A DNA stretch of 64,000 bases, taken from NCBI GenBank assembly GCA_022605955.1, contig JAKCOZ010000220.1:310001-374000 (forward strand), given 5' to 3'. The stretch comes from Rallus limicola (Eukaryota; Chordata; Aves; Gruiformes; Rallidae). The stretch's first letter is position 1, and each line of letters opens with the position of its first letter. Under the pieces are notes generated by a model. It ran no database searches, was not told the DNA's origin, and saw nothing but the letters and a program-made list of their open reading frames with translations. The position numbers and the translations under genes were made by a program. Below, piece after piece: positions 36,825 through 49,298 of this stretch.

Positions 36825-39200
36825 TGAAAGGCATAGCTTGTCTGAAACCTCCTAACAGGACACACGAGCAGACCCTGTCGCTTTGGCTCTCAGCCTTTTC
36901 CTTTGCCTGGAAAGAGGGAACATGCCTGGAACCTCTTATGGTGCTTTTCTCGGCCCTAGCAGACTGCAGTTCAAAACATGCTAAACCTCCAGCAATAACT
37001 CCCAAAGTAAAGAAGCTAGGCCTGAAAGGCATAGCTTGTCTGAAACCTCCTAACAGGACACACGAGCAGACCCTGTCACTTTGGCTCTCAGCCTTTTCCT
37101 TTGCCTGGAAAGAGGGAACATGCCTGGAACATCCTATGGTGCTTTTCTCAGCCCTAGCAGACTGCAGTTCAAAACATGCTAAACGTCCAGCAATAACTCC
37201 CAAAGTAAAGAAGCTAGGCCTGAAAGGCATAGCTTGTCTGAAACCTCCTAGCAGGACACACGAGCAGACACTGTCACTTTGGCTCTCAGCCTTTTCCTTT
37301 GCCTGGAAAGAGGGAACATGCCTGGAACCTCCTACGGTGCTTTTCTCGGCCCTAGCAGACTGCAGTTCAAAACATGCTAAACGTCCAGCAATAACTCCCA
37401 AAGTAAAGAAGCTAGGCCTGAAAGGCATAGCTTGTCTGAAACCTCCTAACAGGACACACGAGCAGACCCTGTCACTTTGGCTCTCAGCCTTTTCCTTTGT
37501 TTGGAAAGAGGGAACATGCCTGGAACCTCCTACGGTGCTTTTCTCGGCCCTAGCAGACTGCAGTTCAAAACATGCTAAACGTCCAGCAATAACTCCCAAA
37601 GTAAAGAAGCTAGGCCTGAAAGGCATAGCTTGTCTGAAACCTCCTAACAGGACACACGAGCAGCCCCTGTCACTTTGGCTCTCAGCCTTTTCCTTTGCCT
37701 GGAAAGAGGGAACATGCCTGGAACCTCCTACGGTGCTTTTCTCGGCCCTAGCAGACTGCAGTTCAAAACATGCTAAACGTCCAGCAATAACTCCCAAAGT
37801 AAAGAAGCTAGGCCTGAAAGGCATAGCTTGTCTGAAACCTCCTAACAGGACACACGAGCAGACCCTGTCACTTTGGCTCTCAGCCTTTTCCTTTGCCTGG
37901 AAAGAGGGAACATGCCTGGAACCTCCTACGGTGCTTTTCTCGGCCCTAGCAGACTGCAGTTCAAAACATGCTAAACGTCCAGCAATAACTCCCAAAGTAA
38001 AGAAGCGAGGCCTGAAAGGCATAGCTTGTCTGAAACCTCCTAACAGGACACACGAGCAGACCCTGTCACTTTGGCTCTCAGCCTTTTCCTTTGCCTGGAA
38101 AGAGGGAACATGCCTGGAACGTCCTACGGTGCTTTTCTCGGCCCTAGCAGACTGCAGTTCAAAACATGCTAAACGTCCAGCAATAACTCCCAAAGTAAAG
38201 AAGCTAGGCCTGAAAGGCATAGCTTGTCTGAAACCTCCTAAGAGGACACATGAGCAGACCCTGTCGCTTTGGCTCTCAGCCTTTTCCTTTGCCTGGAAAG
38301 AGGGAACATGCCTGGAACCTCCTACGGTGCTTTTCTCGGCCCTAGCAGACTGCAGTTCAAAACATGCTAAACGTCCAGCAATAACTCCCAAAGTAAAGAA
38401 GCGAGGCCTGAAAGGCATAGCTTGTCTGAAACCTCCTAACAGGACACACGAGCAGCCCCTGTCACTTTGGCTCTCAGCCTTTTCCTTTGCCTGGAAAGAG
38501 GGAACATGCCTGGAACCTCCTACGGTGCTTTTCTCGGCCCTAGCAGACTGCAGTTCAAAACATGCTAAACGTCCAGCAATAACTCCCAAAGTAAAGAAGC
38601 TAGGCCTGAAAGGCATAGCTTGTCTGAAACCTCCTAACAGGACACACGAGCAGACCCTGTCACTTTGGCTCTCAGCCTTTTCCTTTGCCTGGAAAGAGGG
38701 AACATGCCTGGAACCTCCTACGGTGCTTTTCTCGGCCCTAGCAGACTGCAGTTCAAAACATGCTAAACGTCCAGCAATAACTCCCAAAGTAAAGAAGCTA
38801 GGCCTGAAAGGCATAGCTTGTCTGAAACCTCCTAACAGGACACACGAGCAGACCCTGTCACTTTGGCTCTCAGCCTTTTCCTTTGCCTGGAAAGAGGGAA
38901 CATGCCTGGAACCTCCTACGGTGCTTTTCTCGGCCCTAGCAGACTGCAGTTCAAAACATGCTAAACGTCCAGCAATAACTCCCAAAGTAAAGAAGCTAGG
39001 CCTGAAAGGCATAGCTTGTCTGAAACCTCCTAACAGGACACACCAGCAGACCCTGTCACTTTGGCTCTCAGCCTTTTCCTTTGCCTGGAAAGAGGGAACA
39101 TGCCTGGAACCTCCTACGGTGCTTTTCTCGGCCCTAGCAGACTGCAGTTCAAAACATGCTAAACGTCCAGCAATAACTCCCAAAGTAAAGAAGCGAGGCC
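36825..39200. repeat. 12-monomer derivative of the 23-monomer HOR (2376 bp)
   Basis: It starts with CCTCTTATGG (36936) and follows the 23-mer order through CTTTGTTTGG, CCC and GGAACGTCC. It then jumps, via a private CCTAAGAGGACACATG monomer (near 38240), to the last members of the unit (CCC, two plain, ACACCAGCAG). The next CCTCTTA start is at 39312, 2376 bp = 12 x 198 later. About half of the 23-mer has been removed, as expected from an unequal exchange inside the unit. Confidence 0.83.
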
Positions 39201-42200
39201 TGAAAGGCATAGCTTGTCTGAAACCTCCTAACAGGACACACGAGCAGACCCTGTCGCTTTGGCTCTCAGCCTTTTCCTTTGCCTGGAAAGAGGGAACATG
39301 CCTGGAACCTCTTACGTTGCTTTTCTCGGCCCTAGCAGACTGCAGTTCAAAACATGCTAAACCTCCAGCAATAACTCCCAAAGTAAAGAAGCTAGGCCTG
39401 AAAGGCATAGCTTGTCTGAAACCTCCTAACAGGACACACGAGCAGACCCTGTCACTTTGGCTCTCAGCCTTTTCCTTTGCCTGGAAAGAGGGAACATGCC
39501 TGGAACCTCCTATGGTGCTTTTCTCAGCCCTAGCAGACTGCAGTTCAAAACATGCTAAACGTCCAGCAATAACTCCCAAAGTAAAGAAGCTAGGCCTGAA
39601 AGGCATAGCTTGTCTGAAACCTCCTAGCAGGACACACGAGCAGACACTGTCACTTTGGCTCTCAGCCTTTTCCTTTGCCTGGAAAGAGGGAACATGCCTG
39701 GAACCTCCTACGGTGCTTTTCTCGGCCCTAGCAGACTGCAGTTCAAAACATGCTAAACGTCCAGCAATAACTCCCAAAGTAAAGAAGCTAGGCCTGAAAG
39801 GCATAGCTTGTCTGAAACCTCCTAACAGGACACACGAGCAGACCCTGTCACTTTGGCTCTCAGCCTTTTCCTTTGTTTGGAAAGAGGGAACATGCCTGGA
39901 ACCTCCTACGGTGCTTTTCTCGGCCCTAGCAGACTGCAGTTCAAAACATGCTAAACGTCCAGCAATAACTCCCAAAGTAAAGAAGCTAGGCCTGAAAGGC
40001 ATAGCTTGTCTGAAACCTCCTAACAGGACACACGAGCAGACCCTGTCACTTTGGCTCTCAGCCTTTTCCTTTGCCTGGAAAGAGGGAACATGCCTGGAAC
40101 CTCCTACGGTGCTTTTCTCGGCCCTAGCAGACTGCAGTTCAAAACATGCTAAACGTCCAGCAATAACTCCCAAAGTAAAGAAGCTAGGCCTGAAAGGCAT
40201 AGCTTGTCTGAAACCTCCTAACAGGACACACGAGCAGACCCTGTCACTTTGGCTCTCAGCCTTTTCCTTTGCCTGGAAAGAGGGAACATGCCTGGAACCT
40301 CCTACGGTGCTTTTCTCGGCCCTAGCAGACTGCAGTTCAAAACATGCTAAACGTCCAGCAATAACTCCCAAAGTAAAGAAGCGAGGCCTGAAAGGCATAG
40401 CTTGTCTGAAACCTCCTAACAGGACACACGAGCAGACCCTGTCACTTTGGCTCTCAGCCTTTTCCTTTGCCTGGAAAGAGGGAACATGCCTGGAACGTCC
40501 TACGGTGCTTTTCTCGGCCCTAGCAGACTGCAGTTCAAAACATGCTAAACGTCCAGCAATAACTCCCAAAGTAAAGAAGCGAGGCCTGAAAGGCATAGCT
40601 TGTCTGAAACCTCCTAACAGGACACACGAGCAGACCCTGTCACTTTGGCTCTCAGCCTTTTCCTTTGCCTGGAAAGAGGGAACATGCCTGGAACCTCCTA
40701 CGGTGCTTTTCTCGGCCCTAGCAGACTGCAGTTCAAAACATGCTAAACGTCCAGCAATAACTCCCAAAGTAAAGAAGCTAGGCCTGAAAGGCATAGCTTG
40801 TTTGAAACCTCCTAATAGGACACACGAGCAGACCCTGTCACTTTGGCTCTCAGCCTTTTCCTTTGCCTGGAAAGAGTGAACATGCCTGGAACCTCCTACG
40901 GTGCTTTTCTCGGCCCTAGCAGACTGCAGTTCAAAACATGCTAAACGTCCAGCAATAACTCCCAAAGTAAAGAAGCTAGGCCTGAAAGGCATAGCTTGTC
41001 TGAAACCTCCTAACAGGACACACGAGCAGACCCTGTCACTTTGGCTCTCAGCCTTTCTCTTTGCCTGGAAAGAGGGAACATGCCTGGAACCTCCTACGGT
41101 GCTTTTCTCGGCCCTAGCAGACTGCAGTTCAAAACATGCTAAACGTCCAGCAATAACTCCCAAAGTAAAGAAGCTAGGCCTGAAAGGCATAGCTTGTCTG
41201 AAACCTCCTCACAGGACACACGAGCAGACCCTGTCACTTTGGCTCTCAGCCTTTTCCTTTGCCTGGAAAGAGGGAACATGCCTGGAACCTCCTACTGTGC
41301 TTTTCTCGGCCCTAGCAGACTGCAGTTCAAAACATGCTAAACGTCCAGCAATAACTCCCAAAGTAAAGAAGCTAGGCCTGAAAGGCATAGCTTGTCTGAA
41401 ACCTCCTAACAGGACACACGAGCAGCCCCTGTCACTTTGGCTCTCAGCCTTTTCCTTTGCCTGGAAAGAGGGAACATGCCTGGAACCTCCTACGGTGCTT
41501 TTCTCGGCCCTAGCAGACTGCAGTTCAAAACATGCTAAACGTCCAGCAATAACTCCCAAAGTAAAGAAGCGAGGCCTGAAAGGCATAGCTTGTCTGAAAC
41601 CTCCTAACAGGACACACGAGCAGACCCTGTCACTTTGGCTCTCAGCCTTTTCCTTTGCCTGGAAAGAGGGAACATGCCTGGAACCTCCTACGGTGCTTTT
41701 CTCGGCCCTAGCAGACTGCAGTTCAAAACATGCTAAACGTCCAGCAATAACTCCCAAAGTAAAGAAGCTAGGACTGAAAGGCATAGCTTGTCTGAAACCT
41801 CCTAACAGGACACAGGAGCAGACCCTGTCACTTTGGCTCTCAGCCTTTTCCTTTGCCTGGAAAGAGGGAACATGCCTGGAACATCCTACGGTGCTTTTCT
41901 CGGCCCTACCAGACTGCAGCTCAAAACATGCTAAACGTCCAGCAATAACTCCCAAAGTAAAGAAGCTAGGCCTGAAAGGCATAGCTTGTCTGAAACCTCC
42001 TAACAGGACACACGAGCAGACCCTGTCACTTTGGCTCTCAGCCTTTTCCTTTGCCTGGAAAGAGGGAACATGCCTGGAACCTCCTACGGTGCTTTTCTCG
42101 GCCCTAGCAGACTGCAGTTCAAAACATGCTAAACGTCCAGCAATAACTCCCAAAGTAAAGAAGCTAGGCCTGAAAGGCATAGCTTGTCTGAAACCTCCTA

Positions 42201-42368
42201 ACAGGACACACGAGCAGACCCTGTCACTTTGGCTCTCAGCCTTTTCCTTTGCCTGGAAAGAGTGAACATGCCTGGAACCTCCTACGGTGCTTTTCTCGGC
42301 CCTAGCAGACTGCAGTTCAAAACATGATAAACGTCCAGCAATAACTCCCAAAGTAAAGAAGCTAGGAC
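39201..42368. repeat. 16-monomer derivative of the 23-monomer HOR (3168 bp)
   Basis: It starts with CCTCTTACGTTG (39312), a further mutated form of the marker that opens the larger units. It carries CTAAACCTCC, TATGG, CCTAGCAGG, CTTTGTTTGG, GGAACGTCC, CTTGTTTGAAA, GAGTGA (40874), CCTTTCTCTTTG, CCTCACAGG, CCTACTGTG, ACAGGAGCAG and a second GAGTGA (42260). The last is in the same monomer as the first ACATGATAAAC (42323). The GGGAAAATG and CCCAAAATAAAG members are missing. Confidence 0.8.
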
Positions 42369-44744
42369 TGAAAGGCATAGCTTGTCTGAAACCACCTAAC
42401 AGGACACACGAGCAGACCCTGTCACTTTGGCTCTCAGCCTTTTCCTTTGCCTGGAAAGAGGGAACATGCCTGGAACCTCTTACAGTGCTTTTCTCGGCCC
42501 TAGCAGACTGCAGTTCAAAACATGCTAAACGTCCAGCAATAACTCCCAAAGTAAAGAAGCTAGGCCTGAAAGGCATAGCTTGTCTGAAACCTCATCACAG
42601 GACACACGAGCAGACCCTGTCACTTTGGCTCTCAGCCTTTTCCTTTGCCTGGAAAGAGTGAACATGCCTGGAACCTCCTACGGTGCTTTTCTCGGCCCTA
42701 GCAGACTGCAGTTCAAAACATGCTAAACGTCCAGCAATAACTCCCAAAGTAAAGAAGCTAGGCCTGAAAGGCATAGCTTGTCTGAAACCTCCTAACAGGA
42801 CACACGAGCAGACCCTGTCACTTTGGCTCTCAGCCTTTTCCTTTGCCTGGAAAGAGGGAACATGCCTGGAACCTCCTACGGTGCTTTTCTCGGCCCTAGC
42901 AGACTGCAGTTCAAAACATGCTAAACGTCCAGCAATAACTCCCAAAGTAAAGAAGCTAGGCCTGAAAGGCATAGCTTGTCTGAAACCACCTAACAGGACA
43001 CACGAGCACACCCTGTCACTTTGGCTCTCAGCCTTTTCCTTTGCCTGGAAAGAGGGAACATGCCTGGAACCTCCCACAGTGCTTTTCTCGGCCCTAGCAG
43101 ACTGCAGTTCAAAACATGCTAAACGTCCAGCAATAACTCCCAAAGTAAAGAAGCTAGGCCTGAAAGGCATAGCTTGTCTGAAACCTCCTAACAGGACACA
43201 CGAGCAGACCCTGTCACTTTGGCTCTCAGGCTTTTCCTTTGCCTGGAAAGAGGGAACATGCCTGGAACCTCCTACGGTGCTTTTCTCGGCCCTAGCAGAC
43301 TGCAGTTCAAAACATGCTAAACGTCCAGCAATAACTCCCAAAGTAAAGAAGCTAGGCCTGAAAGGCATAGCTTGTCTGAAACCTCCTAACAGGACACACG
43401 AGCAGACCCTGTCACTTTGGCTCTCAGCCTTTTCCTTTGCCTGGAAAGAGGGAACATGCCTGGAACCTCCTACGGTGCTTTTCTCGGCCCTAGCAGACTG
43501 CAGTTCAAAACATGCTAAACGTCCAGCAATAACTCCCAAAGTAAAGAAGCTAGGCCTGAAAGGCATAGCTTGTCTGAAACCTCCTAACAGGACACACCAG
43601 CAGACCCTGTCACTTTGGCTCTCAGCCTTTTCCTTTGCCTGGAAAGAGGGAACATGCCTGGAACCTCCTACGGTGCTTTTCTCGGCCCTAGCAGACTGCA
43701 GTTCAAAACATGCTAAACGTCCAGCAATAACTCCCAAAGTAAAGAAGCGAGGCCTGAAAGGCATAGCTTGTCTGAAACCTCCTAACAGGACACACGAGCA
43801 GACCCTGTCGCTTTGGCTCTCAGCCTTTTTCTTTGCCTGGAAAGAGGGAACATGCCTGGAACCTCCTACGGTGCTTTTCTCGGCCCTAGCAGACTGCAGT
43901 TCAAAACATGCTAAACCTCCAGCAATAACTCCCAAAGTAAAGAAGCTAGGCCTGAAAGGCATAGCTTGTCTGAAACCTCCTAACAGGACACACGAGCAGA
44001 CCCTGTCACTTTGGCTCTCAGCCTTTTCCTTTGCCTGGAAAGAGGGAACATGCCTGGAACCTCCTATGGTGCTTTTCTCAGCCCTAGCAGACTGCAGTTC
44101 AAAACATGCTAAACGTCCAGCAATAACTCCCAAAGTAAAGAAGCTAGGCCTGAAAGGCATAGCTTGTCTGAAACCTCCTAGCAGGACACACGAGCAGACA
44201 CTGTCACTTTGGCTCTCAGCCTTTTCCTTTGCCTGGAAAGAGGGAACATGCCTGGAACCTCCTACGGTGCTTTTCTCGGCCCTAGCAGACTGCAGTTCAA
44301 AACATGCTAAACGTCCAGCAATAACTCCCAAAGTAAAGAAGCTAGGCCTGAAAGGCATAGCTTGTCTGAAACCTCCTAACAGGACACACGAGCAGACCCT
44401 GTCACTTTGGCTCTCAGCCTTTTCCTTTGTTTGGAAAGAGGGAACATGCCTGGAACCTCCTACGGTGCTTTTCTCGGCCCTAGCAGACTGCAGTTCAAAA
44501 CATGCTAAACGTCCAGCAATAACTCCCAAAGTAAAGAAGCTAGGCCTGAAAGGCATAGCTTGTCTGAAACCTCCTAACAGGACACACGAGCAGACCCTGT
44601 CACTTTGGCTCTCAGCCTTTTCCTTTGCCTGGAAAGAGGGAACATGCCTGGAACCTCCTACGGTGCTTTACTCGGCCCTAGCAGACTGCAATTCAAAACA
44701 TGCTAAACGTCCAGCAATAACTCCCAAAGTAAAGAAGCTAGGCC
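42369..44744. repeat. Mosaic satellite region, 12 monomers
   Basis: It contains CTCATCACAGG followed by GAGTGA (42656), private ACGAGCACACC (near 43008), CTCAGGCTTTTCC (near 43227) and CCTTTTTCTTTG (near 43827). It also has a shortened run of 23-mer markers: CTAAACCTCC, TATGG, CCTAGCAGG and CTTTGTTTGG, ending in GTGCTTTACTCGG with GCAATTC near 44669-44694. Confidence 0.77.
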
Positions 44745-47318
44745 TGAAAGGCATAGCTTGTCTGAAACCTCCTAACAGGACACACGAGCAGACCCTGTCA
44801 CTTTGGCTCTCAGCCTTTTCCTTTGCCTGGAAAGAGGGAACATGCCTGGAACGTCCTACGGTGCTTTTCTCGGCCCTAGCAGACTGCAGTTAAAAACATG
44901 CTAAACGTCCAGCAATAACTCCCAAAGTAAAGAAGCGAGGCCTGAAAGGCATAGCTTGTCTGAAACCTCCTAACAGGACACACGAGCAGACCCTGTCACT
45001 TTGGCTCTCAGCCTTTTCCTTTGCCTGGAAAGAGGGAACATGCCTGGAACCTCCTACGGTGCTTTTCTCGGCCCTAGCAGACTGCAGTTCAAAACATGCT
45101 AAACGTCCAGCAATAACTCCCAAAGTAAAGAAGCGAGGCCTGAAAGGCATAGCTTGTCTGAAACCTCCTAACAGGACACACGAGCAGACCCTGTCACTTT
45201 GGCTCTCAGCCTTTTCCTTTGCCTGGAAAGAGGGAAAATGCCTGGAACCTCCTACGGTGCTTTTCTCGGCCCTAGCAGACTGCAGTTCAAAACATGCTAA
45301 ACGTCCAGCAATAACTCCCAAAGTAAAGAAGCTAGGCCTGAAAGGCATAGCTTGTTTGAAACCTCCTAATAGGACACACGAGCAGACCCTGTCACTTTGG
45401 CTCTCAGCCTTTTCCTTTGCCTGGAAAGAGTGAACATGCCTGGAACCTCCTACGGTGCTTTTCTCGGCCCTAGCAGACTGCAGTTCAAAACATGCTAAAC
45501 GTCCAGCAATAACTCCCAAAGTAAAGAAGCTAGGCCTGAAAGGCATAGCTTGTCTGAAACCTCCTAACAGGACACACGAGCAGACCCTGTCACTTTGGCT
45601 CTCAGCCTTTTCCTTTGCCTGGAAAGAGGGAACATGCCTGGAACCTCCTACGGTGCTTTTCTCGGCCCTAGCAGACTGCAGTTCAAAACATGCTAAATGT
45701 CCAGCAATAACTCCCAAAGTAAAGAAGCTAGGCCTGAAAGGCATAGCTTGTCTGAAACCTCCTCACAGGACACACGAGCAGACCCTGTCACTTTGGCTCT
45801 CAGCCTTTTCCTTTGCCTGGAAAGAGGGAACATGCCTGGAACCTCCTACGGTGCTTTTCTCGGCCCTAGCAGACTGCAGTTCAAAACATGCTAAACGTCC
45901 AGCAATAACTCCCAAAGTAAAGAAGCGAGGCCTGAAAGGCATAGCTTGTCTGAAACCTCCTAACAGGACACAGGAGCAGACCCTGTCACTTTGGCTCTCA
46001 GCCTTTTCCTTTGCCTGGAAAGAGGGAACATGCCTGGAACATCCTACGGTGCTTTTCTCGGCCCTACCAGACTGCAGCTCAAAACATGCTAAACGTCCAG
46101 CAATAACTCCCAAAGTAAAGAAGCTAGGCCTGAAAGGCATAGCTTGTCTGAAACCTCCTAACAGGACACACGAGCAGACCCTGTCACTTTGGCTCTCAGC
46201 CTTTTCCTTTGCCTGGAAAGAGTGAACATGCCTGGAACCTCCTACGGTGCTTTTCTCGGCCCTAGCAGACTGCAGTTCAAAACATGATAAACGTCCAGCA
46301 ATAACTCCCAAAGTAAAGAAGCTAGGCCTGAAAGGCATAGCTTGTCTGAAACCTCCTAACAGGACACACGAGCAGACCCTGTCACTTTGGCTCTCAGCCT
46401 TTTCCTTTGCCTGGAAAGAGGGAACATGCCTGGAACCTCCTATGGTGCTTTTCTCAGCCCTAGCAGACTGCAGTTCAAAACATGCTAAACGTCCAGCAAT
46501 AACTCCCAAAGTAAACAAGCTAGGCCTGAAAGGCATAGCTTGTCTGAAACCTCCTAGCAGGACACACGAGCAGACACTGTCACTTTGGCTCTCAGCCTTT
46601 TCCTTTGCCTGGAAAGAGGGAACATGCCTGGAACCTCCTACGGTGCTTTTCTCGGCCCTAGCAGACTGCAGTTCAAAACATGCTAAACGTCCAGCAATAA
46701 CTCCCAAAGTAAAGAAGCTAGGCCTGAAAGGCATAGCTTGTCTGAAACCTCCTAACAGGACACACGAGCAGACCCTGTCACTTTGGCTCTCAGCCTTTTC
46801 CTTTGCCTGGAAAGAGGGAACATGCCTGGAACCTCCTACGGTGCTTTTCTCGGCCCTAGCAGACTGCAATTCAAAACATGCTAAACGTCCAGCAATAACT
46901 CCCAAAGTAAAGAAGCTAGGCCTGAAAGGCATAGCTTGTCTGAAACCTCCTAACAGGACACACGAGCAGACCCTGTCACTTTGGCTCTCAGCCTTTTCCT
47001 TTGCCTGGAAAGAGGGAACATGCCTGGAACCTCCTACGGTGCTTTTCTCGGCCCTAGCAGACTGCAGTTCAAAACATGCTAAACGTCCAGCAATAACTCC
47101 CAAAGTAAAGAAGCTAGGCCTGAAAGGCATAGCTTGTCTGAAACCTCCTAACAGGACACACGAGCAGACCCTGTCACTTTGGCTCTCAGCCTTTTCCTTT
47201 GCCTGGAAAGAGGGAACATGCCTGGAACCTCCTACGGTGCTTTTCTCGGCCCTAGCAGACTGCAGTTCAAAACATGCTAAACGTCCAGCAATAACTCCCA
47301 AAGTAAAGAAGCGAGGCC
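44745..47318. repeat. 13-monomer HOR unit, copy 1 (2574 bp)
   Basis: It opens with a GGAACGTCC monomer that also has CAGTTAAAAAC (44890). Then come GGGAAAATG, CTTGTTTGAAA, GAGTGA, CTAAATGTCC, CCTCACAGG, ACAGGAGCAG, GAGTGA with ACATGATAAAC (46283), TATGG with GTAAACAAGC (46511), and CCTAGCAGG. Three further monomers include GCAATTC at 46868. TTAAAAAC recurs at 47464, 2574 bp = 13 x 198 away. Confidence 0.88.
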
Positions 47319-49298
47319 TGAAAGGCATAGCTTGTCTGAAACCTCCTAACAGGACACACGAGCAGACCCTGTCACTTTGGCTCTCAGCCTTTTCCTTTGC
47401 CTGGAAAGAGGGAACATGCCTGGAACGTCCTACGGTGCTTTTCTCGGCCCTAGCAGACTGCAGTTAAAAACATGCTAAACGTCCAGCAATAACTCCCAAA
47501 GTAAAGAAGCGAGGCCTGAAAGGCATAGCTTGTCTGAAACCTCCTAACAGGACACACGAGCAGACCCTGTCACTTTGGCTCTCAGCCTTTTCCTTTGCCT
47601 GGAAAGAGGGAACATGCCTGGAACCTCCTACGGTGCTTTTCTCGGCCCTAGCAGACTGCAGTTCAAAACATGCTAAACGTCCAGCAATAACTCCCAAAGT
47701 AAAGAAGCGAGGCCTGAAAGGCATAGCTTGTCTGAAACCTCCTAACAGGACACACGAGCAGACCCTGTCACTTTGGCTCTCAGCCTTTTCCTTTGCCTGG
47801 AAAGAGGGAAAATGCCTGGAACCTCCTACGGTGCTTTTCTCGGCCCTAGCAGACTGCAGTTCAAAACATGCTAAACGTCCAGCAATAACTCCCAAAGTAA
47901 AGAAGCTAGGCCTGAAAGGCATAGCTTGTTTGAAACCTCCTAATAGGACACACGAGCAGACCCTGTCACTTTGGCTCTCAGCCTTTTCCTTTGCCTGGAA
48001 AGAGTGAACATGCCTGGAACCTCCTACGGTGCTTTTCTCGGCCCTAGCAGACTGCAGTTCAAAACATGCTAAACGTCCAGCAATAACTCCCAAAGTAAAG
48101 AAGCTAGGCCTGAAAGGCATAGCTTGTCTGAAACCTCCTAACAGGACACACGAGCAGACCCTGTCACTTTGGCTCTCAGCCTTTTCCTTTGCCTGGAAAG
48201 AGGGAACATGCCTGGAACCTCCTACGGTGCTTTTCTCGGCCCTAGCAGACTGCAGTTCAAAACATGCTAAATGTCCAGCAATAACTCCCAAAGTAAAGAA
48301 GCTAGGCCTGAAAGGCATAGCTTGTCTGAAACCTCCTCACAGGACACACGAGCAGACCCTGTCACTTTGGCTCTCAGCCTTTTCCTTTGCCTGGAAAGAG
48401 GGAACATGCCTGGAACCTCCTACGGTGCTTTTCTCGGCCCTAGCAGACTGCAGTTCAAAACATGCTAAACGTCCAGCAATAACTCCCAAAGTAAAGAAGC
48501 GAGGCCTGAAAGGCATAGCTTGTCTGAAACCTCCTAACAGGACACAGGAGCAGACCCTGTCACTTTGGCTCTCAGCCTTTTCCTTTGCCTGGAAAGAGGG
48601 AACATGCCTGGAACATCCTACGGTGCTTTTCTCGGCCCTACCAGACTGCAGCTCAAAACATGCTAAACGTCCAGCAATAACTCCCAAAGTAAAGAAGCTA
48701 GGCCTGAAAGGCATAGCTTGTCTGAAACCTCCTAACAGGACACACGAGCAGACCCTGTCACTTTGGCTCTCAGCCTTTTCCTTTGCCTGGAAAGAGTGAA
48801 CATGCCTGGAACCTCCTACGGTGCTTTTCTCGGCCCTAGCAGACTGCAGTTCAAAACATGATAAACGTCCAGCAATAACTCCCAAAGTAAAGAAGCTAGG
48901 CCTGAAAGGCATAGCTTGTCTGAAACCTCCTAACAGGACACACGAGCAGACCCTGTCACTTTGGCTCTCAGCCTTTTCCTTTGCCTGGAAAGAGGGAACA
49001 TGCCTGGAACCTCCTATGGTGCTTTTCTCAGCCCTAGCAGACTGCAGTTCAAAACATGCTAAACGTCCAGCAATAACTCCCAAAGTAAACAAGCTAGGCC
49101 TGAAAGGCATAGCTTGTCTGAAACCTCCTAGCAGGACACACGAGCAGACACTGTCACTTTGGCTCTCAGCCTTTTCCTTTGCCTGGAAAGAGGGAACATG
49201 CCTGGAACCTCCTACGGTGCTTTTCTCGGCCCTAGCAGACTGCAGTTCAAAACATGCTAAACGTCCAGCAATAACTCCCAAAGTAAAGAAGCTAGGCC
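47319..49298. repeat. 13-monomer HOR unit, copy 2, first ten monomers
   Basis: Every marker of 44745-46724 is repeated 2574 bp downstream: TTAAAAAC 47464, ATGATAAAC 48857, GTAAACAAGC 49085. The open-frame translations of the two stretches are the same on both strands. From 49299 the order changes: the next monomer has CTTTGTTTGG (49379) where copy 1 does not. The duplication or exchange boundary is therefore near 49.3 kb. Confidence 0.86.
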